Shown: piece by piece, positions 1-10,408 of the stretch | Position numbering within the stretch: position 1 is the stretch's first letter | How the letters are laid out: the number at the start of each line of letters is the position of its first letter | Assembly: GCA_015179045.1 (NCBI GenBank) | Contig: WHUZ01000077.1 | Span: 1 to 64,000, forward strand | DNA from: Kalaharituber pfeilii | Lineage: Eukaryota > Ascomycota > Pezizomycetes > Pezizales > Pezizaceae | DNA: 64,000 bases | Direction of reading: 5' to 3' | The notes under the pieces: generated by a model | Databases searched by the model: none | What the model saw: the letters and a program-made list of their open reading frames with translations, nothing else | What the model was told of the DNA's origin: nothing | Position numbers and translations under genes: made by a program

Positions 1-34
1 GACCATTTGCCTTGGCCTGGGGTGCGAGAGATAG

Positions 35-111
35 ATACAGTCTACCCTTGCTATACCGGGCGAAAATTGCCAGATTTTAGCGATCTGGTATAGCAAGGGT
101 AGACTGTGTAT
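35..111. mobile_element. Short fold-back MITE (CCGGTATAGCAA family)
   Basis: A 77-bp hairpin. The left end reads ATACAGTCTACCCTTGCTAT and the right end is its near-perfect reverse complement, ending in AGACTGTGTAT. TA followed by CAGT at both outer ends fits TA-target insertion as in pogo/Tc1-type elements. The same ends recur at 3275-3673 and 13106-13821, so this is a dispersed family. It encodes no protein and is probably a minimal non-autonomous derivative. Confidence 0.7.
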
Positions 112-858
112 TTCCAGGAGTTACAAGAGGTTTCACAAGGTCAATCAGACTATCATATCTCTCGGTAATCGCCAAGTTCCGGTTCGGAAGTTGCTATGCA
201 TTCCAAAATTATTTAACTACCGAACATAGGCAAAATCTAAGATTGTAAGATTATAAGCACAGCAACAATTCACGGAAGCCAACCACCACTTCCGATATAT
301 CTGCTTTTGAACAAAATATTTCGTTCCGATACCTATGGTACGAGATATAATATACACAGTTCCCACGCGGGATAACATTAATAAATAAATAAATAAATAA
401 ATAAGTAAAAATAAAAAATAAAGTAGACAGCGGAAGTATATAAGCAATTATAAAAGGAAAAGAAAATCAGAGAAACAAAAGCATGAAGGGTTTTGCTAAA
501 ACAGGGAGTCCGAACCAGATGCGAATACCGTTCCGATTGCACGGAGAGCTTGTAAATCAGATAACTGTAGACAGAAACAACACTGTTCGAGATTTATCCG
601 TTACGATTCATAGGACAGTTTCTCTGTTTTCCTTCTGCAGCATCAAACAAGGTTCGAAGTCCAATAATTATCGCCCGCTAGATTCACAAAATTGACGCAT
701 CCATATCCGACCTTGCTCCAAAAGCAAATATCAAACCAATCCCTTGGGTCTGACTTGAGGCCTAGGTGTAGCACCAGATTCTGGTTTCCATCATACCGGC
801 ATTCCCTTATGTTCTGTCCTGCTCATTTACTTGCCCCCACGAATGAACGATAGAATCA
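112..858. other. Unassigned AT-rich stretch
   Basis: No gene is supported. It contains an (AAAT)n-like microsatellite at about 378-420. The short frames here have no recognisable domain or conserved-looking composition. Confidence 0.5.
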
Positions 859-1053
859 TCATGCTTCTGACTTCCTTGCCCTCCTGGCAATGATCTTCCC
901 TTTCAGCCACATCCCGAATAAAAAGAAGACAACAAGTCCCACGATGCAGATAACTAGAATGACACCAGGTTCTCGAGACGCAAAGTTGCTGCGTTTGGAG
1001 AGCACGTTGAAATTATCTCTAGCGATTAGAGCAGTGGTATTGATGACAGGCAT
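859..1053 (-). CDS. Small single-span membrane protein (64 aa)
   Basis: A 64-residue frame with a polar N-terminal half (about residues 1-28), a strongly hydrophobic stretch at about 30-50 beginning GVILVICIVGLVVFF, and a basic tail rich in K and R (about 51-62). This is the layout of a one-pass membrane protein with a positive cytosolic end. The REPG sequence just before the membrane segment resembles small uncharacterised fungal ORFs that I have seen, but I cannot name a family. The start was chosen as the first ATG giving a complete membrane segment. There are no neighbours within 2 kb. It could be a chance frame; the sharp hydrophobic/basic layout argues for a real gene. Confidence 0.5.
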   Translation of the reverse strand: MPVINTTALIARDNFNVLSKRSNFASREPGVILVICIVGLVVFFLFGMWLKGKIIARRARKSEA

Positions 1054-3274
1054 TGCGGTGTAGGAAAGAGCTCGTTATGTTGATGTAGATACTGCAAACA
1101 GGGGAAAGCGATTCGAATTCTTTGAGGATGATAGGAATTTATATTAGTAACGAGGCTGATGGAACTTTCTTTTTTTATTGCAAGTAAGATTATCCATAGG
1201 ACACCTAGTTGATATAAATCTCAAGAGACAAATATGTAAAAAAAAAGAAAAGAGGGTAAACGCTAATAACGAAACATCCTCTGAGCACTTGCGTACCGAA
1301 AGCTTGCGGCAGGAAAATCACATGTACACCCTTTGAAGGGTATTTGCGGCACTATATTCGTAGTAAAAAGCCGATGCGAGTGTATTCTAGAAAGGTCAAC
1401 CGAATAAATGTCCGAAACTCCAATTCAAATGATCGAATCTGAAATTCAAAACAATTAGTACTTGCTTTCATTAATGTGAAGTTATGACATCGCGAACGTA
1501 GAGAACTTGGCCACTGTAGAGAATTTCGCCGAAGTGATTGTATTGCCACTGATTACGCAATTCTGGGCATTGACATTTCAAGAAACAGCGGTGCCAGCTC
1601 CCAAGCATCGGTGGTAGTGCCAAGGGTATTGGCCCGGTTCACACGCACACCTCATCTGAGAGAGCTCCCAGGCAGAGTTCTTTGAAATTGCGAGGCAAAA
1701 GAAAATACAAGGGGAGTAGTAACAATAGAATAGAACGTGACTTACCTGGAGGATAGCCGAAATTCAGCGCTGAGTTGTGGAGTTGCTGATAGGGGAGCAG
1801 CTTGTCAGCTATGGAAGTACTTCCGCAACTGTCAAGTAGGCAACTAATGACTGGACAAGTTCTCTTATAGACTAGCAGCACAAATCGACTGAACGACTAA
1901 AGTGGCAAGTAGTGACAGGACCTAAAGTCCTTGAGGGGATGTGGAGCAGGAGACCTAAAGGCCTTGAGGGGATGTGGAGCGGGAGAGTTGTCGCAAGGGC
2001 AAAAGGCTGATGGACTGGAGATCAGCGTTGTTGCAGGATTGGATGGGGTGGGGGGGGGATATATAGAGGGTTTCGATTGGGTGAAGACCCACGAGCACTC
2101 CGGCCTTCTTATTTACTTTTTACTTCACTTACCTAAACCCTACATGTCCAAAAAAGTTTTATAAAAAATCGTAGCAATGTTTAAGCAGCTTCTCATCCCA
2201 AGCTAAGCTCAATCATGCTTACTGCTCTCATACAGTGTTCCGAGTCACGCTGTTGTAAATTTGCCTCAGGATTCGAACTTTAATAGTATTGATATTGCAG
2301 AGGTATCATAGGTAGTATGCCTTATCCAGCAGCTTCATACCTAAGTGTTGACAATCTTCACTCATGATCAAAAATATCTCTGTGCGTGAACTTTGTGATC
2401 TCTCCGTCGTCCGTTCTACCAATTCAGGGATCAACCAGAGAACCCAAAACACGCAAAATGCTCGTGATACGAGAGTAGATAGGTTAGGAAGACGGTGTGG
2501 CAAAGGCATTTCTACCCTTGGCATGTGTGCCTCCAAATGGGTTAAATGACAGGGGGGTAGGCTGATAGTATGAAGGGTGCCGACTGACCCGTTGATAACG
2601 TGATGTCTTAGTTGGGGTGGTAAGCCTAACTACAAGTTGTGGCTATGCCAAATATGGCATGGTTTCTTGAGATGCCTTAGGTTCGCAAGGGAAATTGAGG
2701 TTAGCATATGTGAATTCAAATGCAATGTGCTATTTTTCAGCGGTGGGGGGCAACAGAATGAATGGAGCTACGGGTAACTTTTCGCGTTCAGATATACTAT
2801 ACATAGCAAATCAGTTAGAAGTTTGGACAGTCAACAACACATCGCAACAGAAGCTTGGCCTTATCCCCTTACCCTTCAGCTTTCCTACTCTTTTTTTTCC
2901 CCTAACTTGCGTTCCAATCTCAGCATCTAGCCACTAGCAAATATGATTACAGTTCCACATACTCGTTGTTCTCTAACCAACTTATAATACCTGTATTTCT
3001 TGACGCCGATCCGCTAATTACGTAAATAGAGCTGTCCACAATGCATATCACTTCAAAGCATGGCGCGACTTCCTAGCATCGCTGATATTCGAGAAGCAGC
3101 TGAGTTGGATAGCTGCCCTTTACTTTTTGGCTAGTTCCGTTAACGGAGGGTAAATTTGCTTTCCAGTGGGAACTCGGCTAGCCTGGGATTTCCTCGGCAA
3201 TTGCTACGGACGACCGGGATCTACACTAGAATCTACAAGCAAGCCTTCCGGCGGCGGCCGGTCGGCTATCATAG
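1054..3274. other. Unassigned intergenic region with a short tandem duplication
   Basis: No gene is supported. A unit of about 34 bp starting GACCTAAAG and ending TGTGGAGC is repeated twice in tandem at about 1918-1988. The remaining frames look like chance. Confidence 0.5.
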
Positions 3275-3673
3275 ATACAGTTACACCTTGCTATTCCGGG
3301 ACGGCCAAAATCCAACACTGTCTGCCGGTTTAACCGAGCGTCCGGTATAACAAATTTTGCAGGGGTGTCTGCCAGGGGGGTAAAGAACTTAGTAAGTCAA
3401 TTGAGAGCTACAATATGCCTGGAGACTGGTTCTCAATCTCCCAAGATATTACAGAACTTTGAACATTGAATTCAAGATATTGAGAATACTTCAATTATAA
3501 CACACAGAAGGTACAAAATAAGTTTCATAGTTGAGGCCTTCATCTGGTTCAGCTAGTTAGTTTGTATGTAATTTGAATTTAAAAGTCTATAGTTTTGTTG
3601 TCCGGTCCGGTTTAACTGGGTGTCCGGTATAGCTAATTTTTTTGTATGTAAATTGCACAAGGTATAACTGTAT
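3275..3673. mobile_element. MITE of the CCGGTATAGCAA family, 399 bp
   Basis: The outer ends are inverted repeats: ATACAGTTACACCTTG at the left and its near reverse complement CAAGGTATAACTGTAT at the right. Inside are repeated GTCCGGT and TCCGGTATA motifs, as in the copies at 35-111 and 13106-13821. TA is present at both outer ends. It has no coding capacity. The many changes relative to the other copies suggest an old insertion. Confidence 0.65.
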
Positions 3674-4193
3674 TTCTACCTCCGATCTCCAATAGTCTAG
3701 GCGCCATAAGAGAATTATCTGGTCTGTAGTTTAGGTTCTTGGCATGCTAGAAATAAGGGCCAAGAAAAAAGCGCAGCACACATCAGAAAAAAATGTCATT
3801 GGCTCGCTATGCACGTCCCTGTCGAGAGCCACCCCCCCATGCCACTCCCCCCACGCCACACACCCTCTCACAACCCCTAGCGAAGTGGGGTCCTTTCTCA
3901 AAAAGCACATACGGCTTGATCCCCACCTCACCAGTCGCTGTAGCGCACCTCACGGTCGGGAGGCACCACTATCATAGTACAGTGGGGATTATGCAGTTTA
4001 AGGGATAGACGTGCATCTAAGCATACCCCCCTACATCTCTTTTTTTTTTACTGTTCGAAAAATCACTAAAAATCAATAATAATAAAGTAGCAAAAGAATT
4101 GCAAGAAAATATTAGAGCACATGAATGGGCATCACAGAATCTAAATCCTTTCTCGGAATTCAGAAAGGCGTACTTTTGGTTTTGTTTTCTCAA
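3674..4193. other. Unassigned
   Basis: No gene is supported. A C-rich tract lies at about 3830-3870 and a short poly-T at about 4040-4049. Confidence 0.45.
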
Positions 4194-4206
4194 GGAGGGT
4201 CCTCTT

Positions 4207-4244
4207 TTTTTTTTTTTTTTTTTCATTACTCGCATGCCGCCCTT
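4207..4244 (-). mobile_element. Micro-retroposon, LINE tail family 1 (38 bp)
   Basis: A poly-T run followed by CATTACTCGCATGCCGCCC, the reverse complement of the family-1 LINE 3' end. It is flanked by a perfect 13-bp target-site duplication, GGAGGGTCCTCTT, at 4194-4206 and 4245-4257. Only the last ~20 bp of the element plus the poly(A) tail were inserted. Confidence 0.85.
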
Positions 4245-4257
4245 GGAGGGTCCTCTT

Positions 4258-5506
4258 GGATGCATGCCGTGACTCAAGGCGTCCTTATACTGCATAGTCC
4301 TGAAGACTTTTGCCGACACACTGTATTATGGTACAGTAGCTTTCATAGCCGCCCCCGCTACTGCGGCAAACAATAGAGGCTGACCTTGGCATCCATTTTC
4401 GTATCATGAGAGCACCATCTAAAGGATCGATATCATCGTTCCTGCATCGTGAGAGATTTGTTAGTTGCTACATCACCTAAGTAGTTAATCCTATTGATGT
4501 TGCCAAGTGAGGTGCTCTTCCTGTTCCTGGATCTCAGCATGGAAGGACTGAAAGACAGCATTCCAGAACTTTCATGCCGAGGGTTCAAGTATTTCGATTG
4601 CATGGCTCTCCGGTCAATATACGGCAATCGCTACGGCGGATTTCACGTTTCCGAGGCACTTGTAGCAGTTACTCGTCTTGGATACAGTGCATACAGTATG
4701 AGTATGTGCCGAGTGCGGAATGCAGGCCTAGATATGTAAGTTAGCCACTTACTTATTGTGCTGACAGTATATAGACCATTGATAACCAGGACTGTGACTA
4801 GCGCTCTTTAGTACCCAATATACCAGTGAAAGGCACATTCGCCAGATATCCATCGGGCACTCGATGCTCGTAACGGAAACCTGTAACGAACCGGCCACTG
4901 TGCCCAGAACCTTGATGTCCGTATCTTTGCGACCTCATTCTGTCCAGGATAGTTTTGATCACTTTGACCGACTGATGGAAAAAACCACAGGAGAAGTTTC
5001 TTCAGGATCCCGAATATTTTAATCGTGATATATATAGGCTATCGTTCTGTGGTCTCGCCTCCGCTATATGATGATGCTTGGACCCATTGCCGGCTTTGGA
5101 CCTATCGTAGCATAGTGCCCTCCTCCACTGGACGAACACTTCAATCTTGTACAGTTTTGCTGTGACTTTACCTCAGTATTGACAAATCACCATTTATTGG
5201 AGATTCTTTCTTTTGGCGTCAAATTTCAGCCCAGGTACCAGATGGCCGACCATCACTCTCTCGGGTCAGGATAAAGGCATAATTTCCCCGTGCTTAGTTA
5301 CCCTGTACTAATCAGGCACATGATTTTTCACCCACAGTCGGACTGAAACTTAAATAGTTCGACAATTCGATGGTCCAAATGACCCAAATCTTTCCTTTTC
5401 GACCGTCAGTAATGAATCCCCCCTGGTAGAATACACCTAGGAGACTCTGTGTGGTACCATCGAGAGACGCACTATAACGACTACTGGCGAGAAGCAGGAT
5501 TGTAAC
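4258..5506. other. Unassigned region upstream of the MFS pseudogene
   Basis: No convincing gene. The rightmost ~100 bp may hold a decayed 5' exon of the transporter, because an acceptor-like TTTACAG ends at about 5522 just before the recognisable protein homology. Confidence 0.4.
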
Positions 5507-7059
5507 TTGGTAATATTTACAGTGGATGGCCCAGAGAACCCGAAGAAGTGGTCCAAAATATTCAAGTGGTACATTACCATGGTGATTGCTATGACGCGTT
5601 TTGTGGTTGCCCTGTGTTCGTCCATTATCACTCCTGACATTGAGGACGTAATTGAAGAGTTTCACGTAAAGCGAGAGCTAGCATTGCTCTCCATCACATG
5701 ATTTGCCATAGGTTCTGGTCCGGGACCGATGGTGTTTGCACCATTAAGTGAAGTTCTGGGTAGGAAGATCTTTTATGTGACAACACTCGGAGCAGCTGTC
5801 ATATTTATCATTCCCTGTGCTGTGGCCATGAACATTCAGACACTTCTAGTGTGCCGTATAATTGATGGTATCGCTTTTAGTGCCCTGATGATACTCGCTG
5901 ATGGGACCCTAGCAGATCTTTGGAGGACAGAAGAGAGAGGTGTTCTCTTGGCAGCATTCAGTGCGGCTCCTTTCCTTGGGCCAGCCCTTGGTATGCTTCA
6001 TGTTATACTCTGGTTATTATCAGGAACATTACAGGAAACCGTACTATCATATAATGTTGTCTTGATGGTAGGCCTGCTCATTGGCGGTTTCCTTGGGCAA
6101 GCAAATGGATGGAGATGGATCTACTAGATCCAACCCATGCTCTCTGGTGCAATAGTTCACCGTAGTCATTACAGTACCGGAGACAGCTGACAACACCTCA
6201 AGTATGTCACAGAACAAGAAATTGACCGGCGGCCACTTTCAGAAACTGTGTCAATCTTTCTTTCCAACTTCTCTTTGGGGAGCTGGTTGTGTTCCTCATC
6301 TCCCTTTATATGTCTGTTCTTTATGGTTTGCTTTATATGTTCTTCGTTGCACAAGTACCATATATACGTCCCAATTTGCTTGCGGTCAGATTCATCTAAC
6401 GTAATCCATCGGCTATCCTATTGTCTACAAAGAAGGAAAAGAGTACAATGCTGGCATCAGCAGCCTTATGTTCGTTGTTATCCCCAGCTTGCTCGCCACT
6501 TGTTAAGAAGCATTACCTCAGACTGGTGGTCTAATATGGCGGCAAGCTGCCTCCAGAAGTGCGCCTAATCCCAATGATGTGTTCATGTTGGTTCATCCTT
6601 ATTTGTGTCTTCATTTTCATATGGACATCTTACCCTCGCATTTCCTGGTTCGGCCCGTGCCTCGCGGGATTCCCAGTCGGATTCAGATTTATGTTCTTGT
6701 ACAATTCAGCAAATAACTACTGGTTGACTCATACCAGAGCCAGGCAGCATCCGCGCTGGCAGGTAAGACCTTTTTGCGGTCAATGTGGGGCGGCTGCACA
6801 GTGCTGTTCACCAGCCAGATGTGAGTAACGTTCATGAACCTGATGAAGTAGCAATTGTTGTGACTGAACGGACAGAGACCAGGTATAAACGTCTTGGATA
6901 TCAGTGGGCATCATCACTCTTGGCATTTAACGAACTCGCTTGCTGCGCGATACTATTCCTATTCTCAAAGGCGCCGCAATTCGCAAGTACTCGCGGTTCG
7001 CTTTTGGAGATAGCAACACTAAACCTAATGAGATCGAGAAGAACAGAGCTAGAGCGTGA
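5507..7059 (+). pseudogene. Decayed MFS (DHA1-type) multidrug transporter
   Basis: The fragments in order match the usual DHA1 layout: GPENPKKWSKIFKWYI before the first membrane span, then PLSEVLGRK (loop 2-3), ERGVLLAAFSAAPFLGPALG, IGGFLGQANGWRWIY, VPET, LPPEVRL, and a C-terminal YQWASSLLAF followed after a frame change by GAAIRKYSRFAFG. A plausible intron lies at 5991-6071 (GTATGC...TAG) at a conserved position. In-frame stops occur at about 5699 and just after WRWIY (about 6127, where the family has Trp), with several frame changes after about 6170. The end is set at a TGA at 7057-7059 following the conserved tail. The family exports small hydrophobic compounds at the plasma membrane; this copy cannot make a full protein. 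Confidence 0.85.
5991..6071 (+). other. Relict intron in the MFS pseudogene
   Basis: GTATGC at the donor and GGTAG at the acceptor interrupt the codon series between ...FLGPALG and LLIGGFLG. Removing it restores the usual family sequence, which shows the gene was once spliced and functional. Confidence 0.7.
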
Positions 7060-9676
7060 ACATCGCCGATAAAGCACTCACAATTTATCATCTTTTCCAC
7101 TGCCATTCTTGCCTCTCAATTTCTGCGCCAAATATCTGTATTTGCCCCCATTTTATTAGCTTTTCTTTCAAGTAACACAATAGAGCTGCTTTCTGGAGTA
7201 CTACTTCGTAGGTCCGAGACAGGGACAAGGAGGAATTGTTAGCCCCAATATCCGACTTGAATATATATACCCGCATTGCAACCAATGCATAGTTAAATTT
7301 CTTTTAATCGTTTATAGACTTACTTTCACACAGTCATGGCCATTATGTTGGATTTTATTACTTTCTCTCTCTCTCTCTCTCTCTTTTTTTTTTTTTCTTT
7401 GTCTTCAGGTTCGTGCTGCAATTTGTCGATTCCCGATTACCAATCATATTGGATGAATCTCCGGTCACTAAGTTTGATGCAACTTGTTCAATTGTTTAAC
7501 CGCAATCCCTCCAGAATTCGCCATGATACATGTATTGCTTTTCTGCGCCTTGAAATATATGCACAGGAGGATTACCTGCCTGGTTATATAATTCTCTCTA
7601 TCATCGAATAATTGATTTATCATGTGCATGCGCATGCAGCCCGAAAAATTGTAGACGTAGGATAATCCACCATAATAAAAAATTTTCCCCATGGAACGTT
7701 TAGATTTCTCGGCACACCATCTCCACTTGCCAACCAGCAGCGCAGGTGGACTGACACTAGTCGCCGCTGATATCACTGCCTTTGGTTAAACTACGGAAAA
7801 GCGGGGGACTTATTCTCGAACACAAGATCACCAACCAGTCACAACACGCGGCTTGGAAGTAAATTAACAGAATTAGCCCATGGTCACACTAACAATGTAC
7901 CGCCAAATCGAAACATAGCAAAGATCCAAGAGCAAGTCTTTTTAAAACTCAGCGGAGAATTCAAACGTTTTTTCGAGTAGGAACGTTTTACCCTTGTCCC
8001 ACTCCGGCGCTCCTTCAAGAAAAATTTCGCATTGCACAGACACCCAGCATATTTTTTTTTTTTTTTTTTTTTTTCGTCGTTGAAGGGGGTAGCCATTCAG
8101 GTTCACAGTATGGCAGGTGACAAGCATATCTAAGCAGGTCCCAATTTATTATACATTACTACGATTGACTTAGTGATCATGAGACAGGGCGATACCGAAG
8201 CCACAAATTACAGTGCTAGATTGTTAGTACTACCGCCAGAGGGAATCAGGAGTAAGTGTCGCTGTGGAAAACAACCATCCTGAGTGAGTGAAAGGTACTT
8301 CATATGTGCTTATGTCACAAGCTTGTCCTTTACCTATCATGATACGCTGTTCACCTTTGGTGGAACTTGCACATGCCTGTCCCACACGTAGCAGCTGGAA
8401 CCGACGTAATCTTTTCATTTGTGCAAGGAGCATCAAAGATTTCTTGTCCCAATCATCCAGGTTTATGAGCCATGCAGCCATTCGACTGCCCATAGCCGAC
8501 GGCTCTGGGCGCGTTCCAGTATGAGTACACTTGAGGCTCGGTCAGGCCCCTCTAAGAACTCCCACAGTGTGGTCTCCACTCAAAAAGCTAGCATAGGCAT
8601 ATTGATGACGTGCACTTCATGAATTATTTTCCAAACATGGATTCTCTAGAATATTCAATACCTATTGATTATTCAAGGGGGTTGCTGTAGAAATGTCAAT
8701 CCACCCCCGCTCGGACCGAGAGTCAGATGGCGCATTCTGCATGAAAAAAATTGGTTTTTGTTTTGGGACTTCACCAAGCTTGATCCGTAGATTTTCCTCA
8801 TTCCCGCTGGTAAAATCTCGCGGCTCTTATCTTTTTGACCCCTCTTGCTCTTGTTAGCCCAGATATCCACAAGAAACGGGGATTATTGGCCACAGATCAT
8901 CTCACAAGATTCATTTCAACGTGAAAAGCTTAACGACTGGCAGCTTTAACCCGGATATATCAAGTAAGTACTTACTGGTGGTAGTGATGGGGCAGCTTTC
9001 TCTCCACCCACCCCTCGACTTTCGCCCCCCCCCTTTCCCCTTTTAGACCCTGCGTGATGAGAGATTTTGAACATGTATGGCGACGACTGGACTGATCATT
9101 CGGCAGCGGGTTTAGCTACGCCTGTCACAGCAGGAGCATTCTAAGAGAATCTGACCACAACAACACAATACCCACGCCGGATTTTGTTATCGATATCACG
9201 GCACGGTATACCTAATCCCTTTATACTTCTTTCGTGACATTTCGCTACTTGTTCTCTGTGCTTTGTTGAGGTGTCCGATTCCTAGACCCTCAGTTACATC
9301 CGTGCTCAATCTCGGAGTTGAAGGTCTACTGGGAGGCGAAAACCTGAGTTTGGTATCATTCTATTCATACCAAGTCACTTGCTTCAGCCCAGCTGCGGAA
9401 CGTTCTTCCCCTTTGCAGTCTATCCTAGCTAGCTGCCTGCTTCGCTCATTTCATCGGCCTGGACTTGTCCCTGCCCGCAGCCCCGCTCTCACACACTCAT
9501 ACAGACTCTCACACAGACACACACACCACACCTACAGCACATACGCACGTATTCACGCACGTTACCACACAAACAAACAACCAAGTGTCAAACATCACAC
9601 GCAGCACACATCACACGCAGCACACATCCCACCTGAATAACGTTTTATAAATTTTTCCTGCTGAATCAAGTTCAGG
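7060..9676. other. Unassigned intergenic region with simple repeats
   Basis: No gene is supported. It contains a (TC)n/poly-T microsatellite at about 7364-7396, a poly-T run at 8052-8074 followed by CGTCGTTGAAGGGGG (possibly another retroposed tail of an unrecognised family), and a CA-rich tract at about 9485-9620 that probably belongs to the promoter or 5' leader of the 9677 gene. Confidence 0.45.
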
Positions 9677-10408
9677 ATGCCTACACTGCAGAATCACTGC
9701 CTCTACGTCCTCCTTAACGATCTCCGCAATGGAAAGTTCCACTGGGCATTCTATATCCCGGAACTGATCCCCACCTTAAATTATGCCCCGACACTCTCGC
9801 TCGGCAACCAACAGCAGTACCACCACTTGACGGGAATGAGGAAGGGCGACATATACCATGTTACAAACTACCTTGCCACGCAGCCATGGACTCGGGAGCT
9901 AGGAGTGCTGTTGCCAAAGTCCAGCTTCGATTCGGACGCCACGTTGGTGCTGGCGGTGAAGATTGCCGACTTCTCGTCGGAAGGTGGTCTTGGGAGACAC
10001 AGCTGGAACAGGCGACGATTCATACAGGTTCTGGAGAAGATAGCTGTTGGAGAGGATTGCATGTACGGAGAACCACCAGAACCTTTTAGTTGCACTACGT
10101 GGTCAATGGAGGTGGTAAGGAGGCTGAGCAGCTGGGAGATTATGGGGGGCGAAGGACCCGTGTTGGAATGCGATGACCCGCTGGCATGGTACGAGGAGAT
10201 ATTGGAGTGGGGGAAGCAGGCAACGGCTCAGTGCGCGGGGGTGATGGGTGAGGTTGTCATTAAGGAGAGCACGAAATGTCGGGTGTGGAAGTCGAAGAGA
10301 GAGGGTGCCGACCAAAAAAAACCGCAGGTTTCACCGCCAGACATGACAACGGTGAATATAACTAACAATAGCAACAAATCGCCCACTGCAACAACAACAA
10401 AAACCTGA
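9677..10408 (+). CDS. Uncharacterised fungal protein with HWA / HVTN / CTTW motifs (243 aa)
   Basis: An uninterrupted 243-residue frame. It has an FHWAFYIPE motif at about 21-29, IYHVTN at 59-64, a VLAVKIADF strand at 91-99 and CTTWSMEVVRRL at 139-150. This order (His-Trp-Ala, then His-x-Thr-Asn, then Cys-x-Thr-Trp) resembles small fungal-restricted proteins of the DUF6914 type; I assign that tentatively from memory of the pattern. The last ~45 residues are low-complexity and rich in N, T, S and K. There is no signal peptide or membrane span. A CA- and CT-rich tract precedes the start, as is common in ascomycete promoters. The function is unknown. No intron is needed to explain the frame. Confidence 0.7.
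   Translation: MPTLQNHCLYVLLNDLRNGKFHWAFYIPELIPTLNYAPTLSLGNQQQYHHLTGMRKGDIYHVTNYLATQPWTRELGVLLPKSSFDSDATLVLAVKIADFSSEGGLGRHSWNRRRFIQVLEKIAVGEDCMYGEPPEPFSCTTWSMEVVRRLSSWEIMGGEGPVLECDDPLAWYEEILEWGKQATAQCAGVMGEVVIKESTKCRVWKSKREGADQKKPQVSPPDMTTVNITNNSNKSPTATTTKT

Noticed and set aside
8052..8074. Poly-T run as another micro-retroposon
   Set aside because: The adjacent sequence matches neither tail family and I could not find a target-site duplication.
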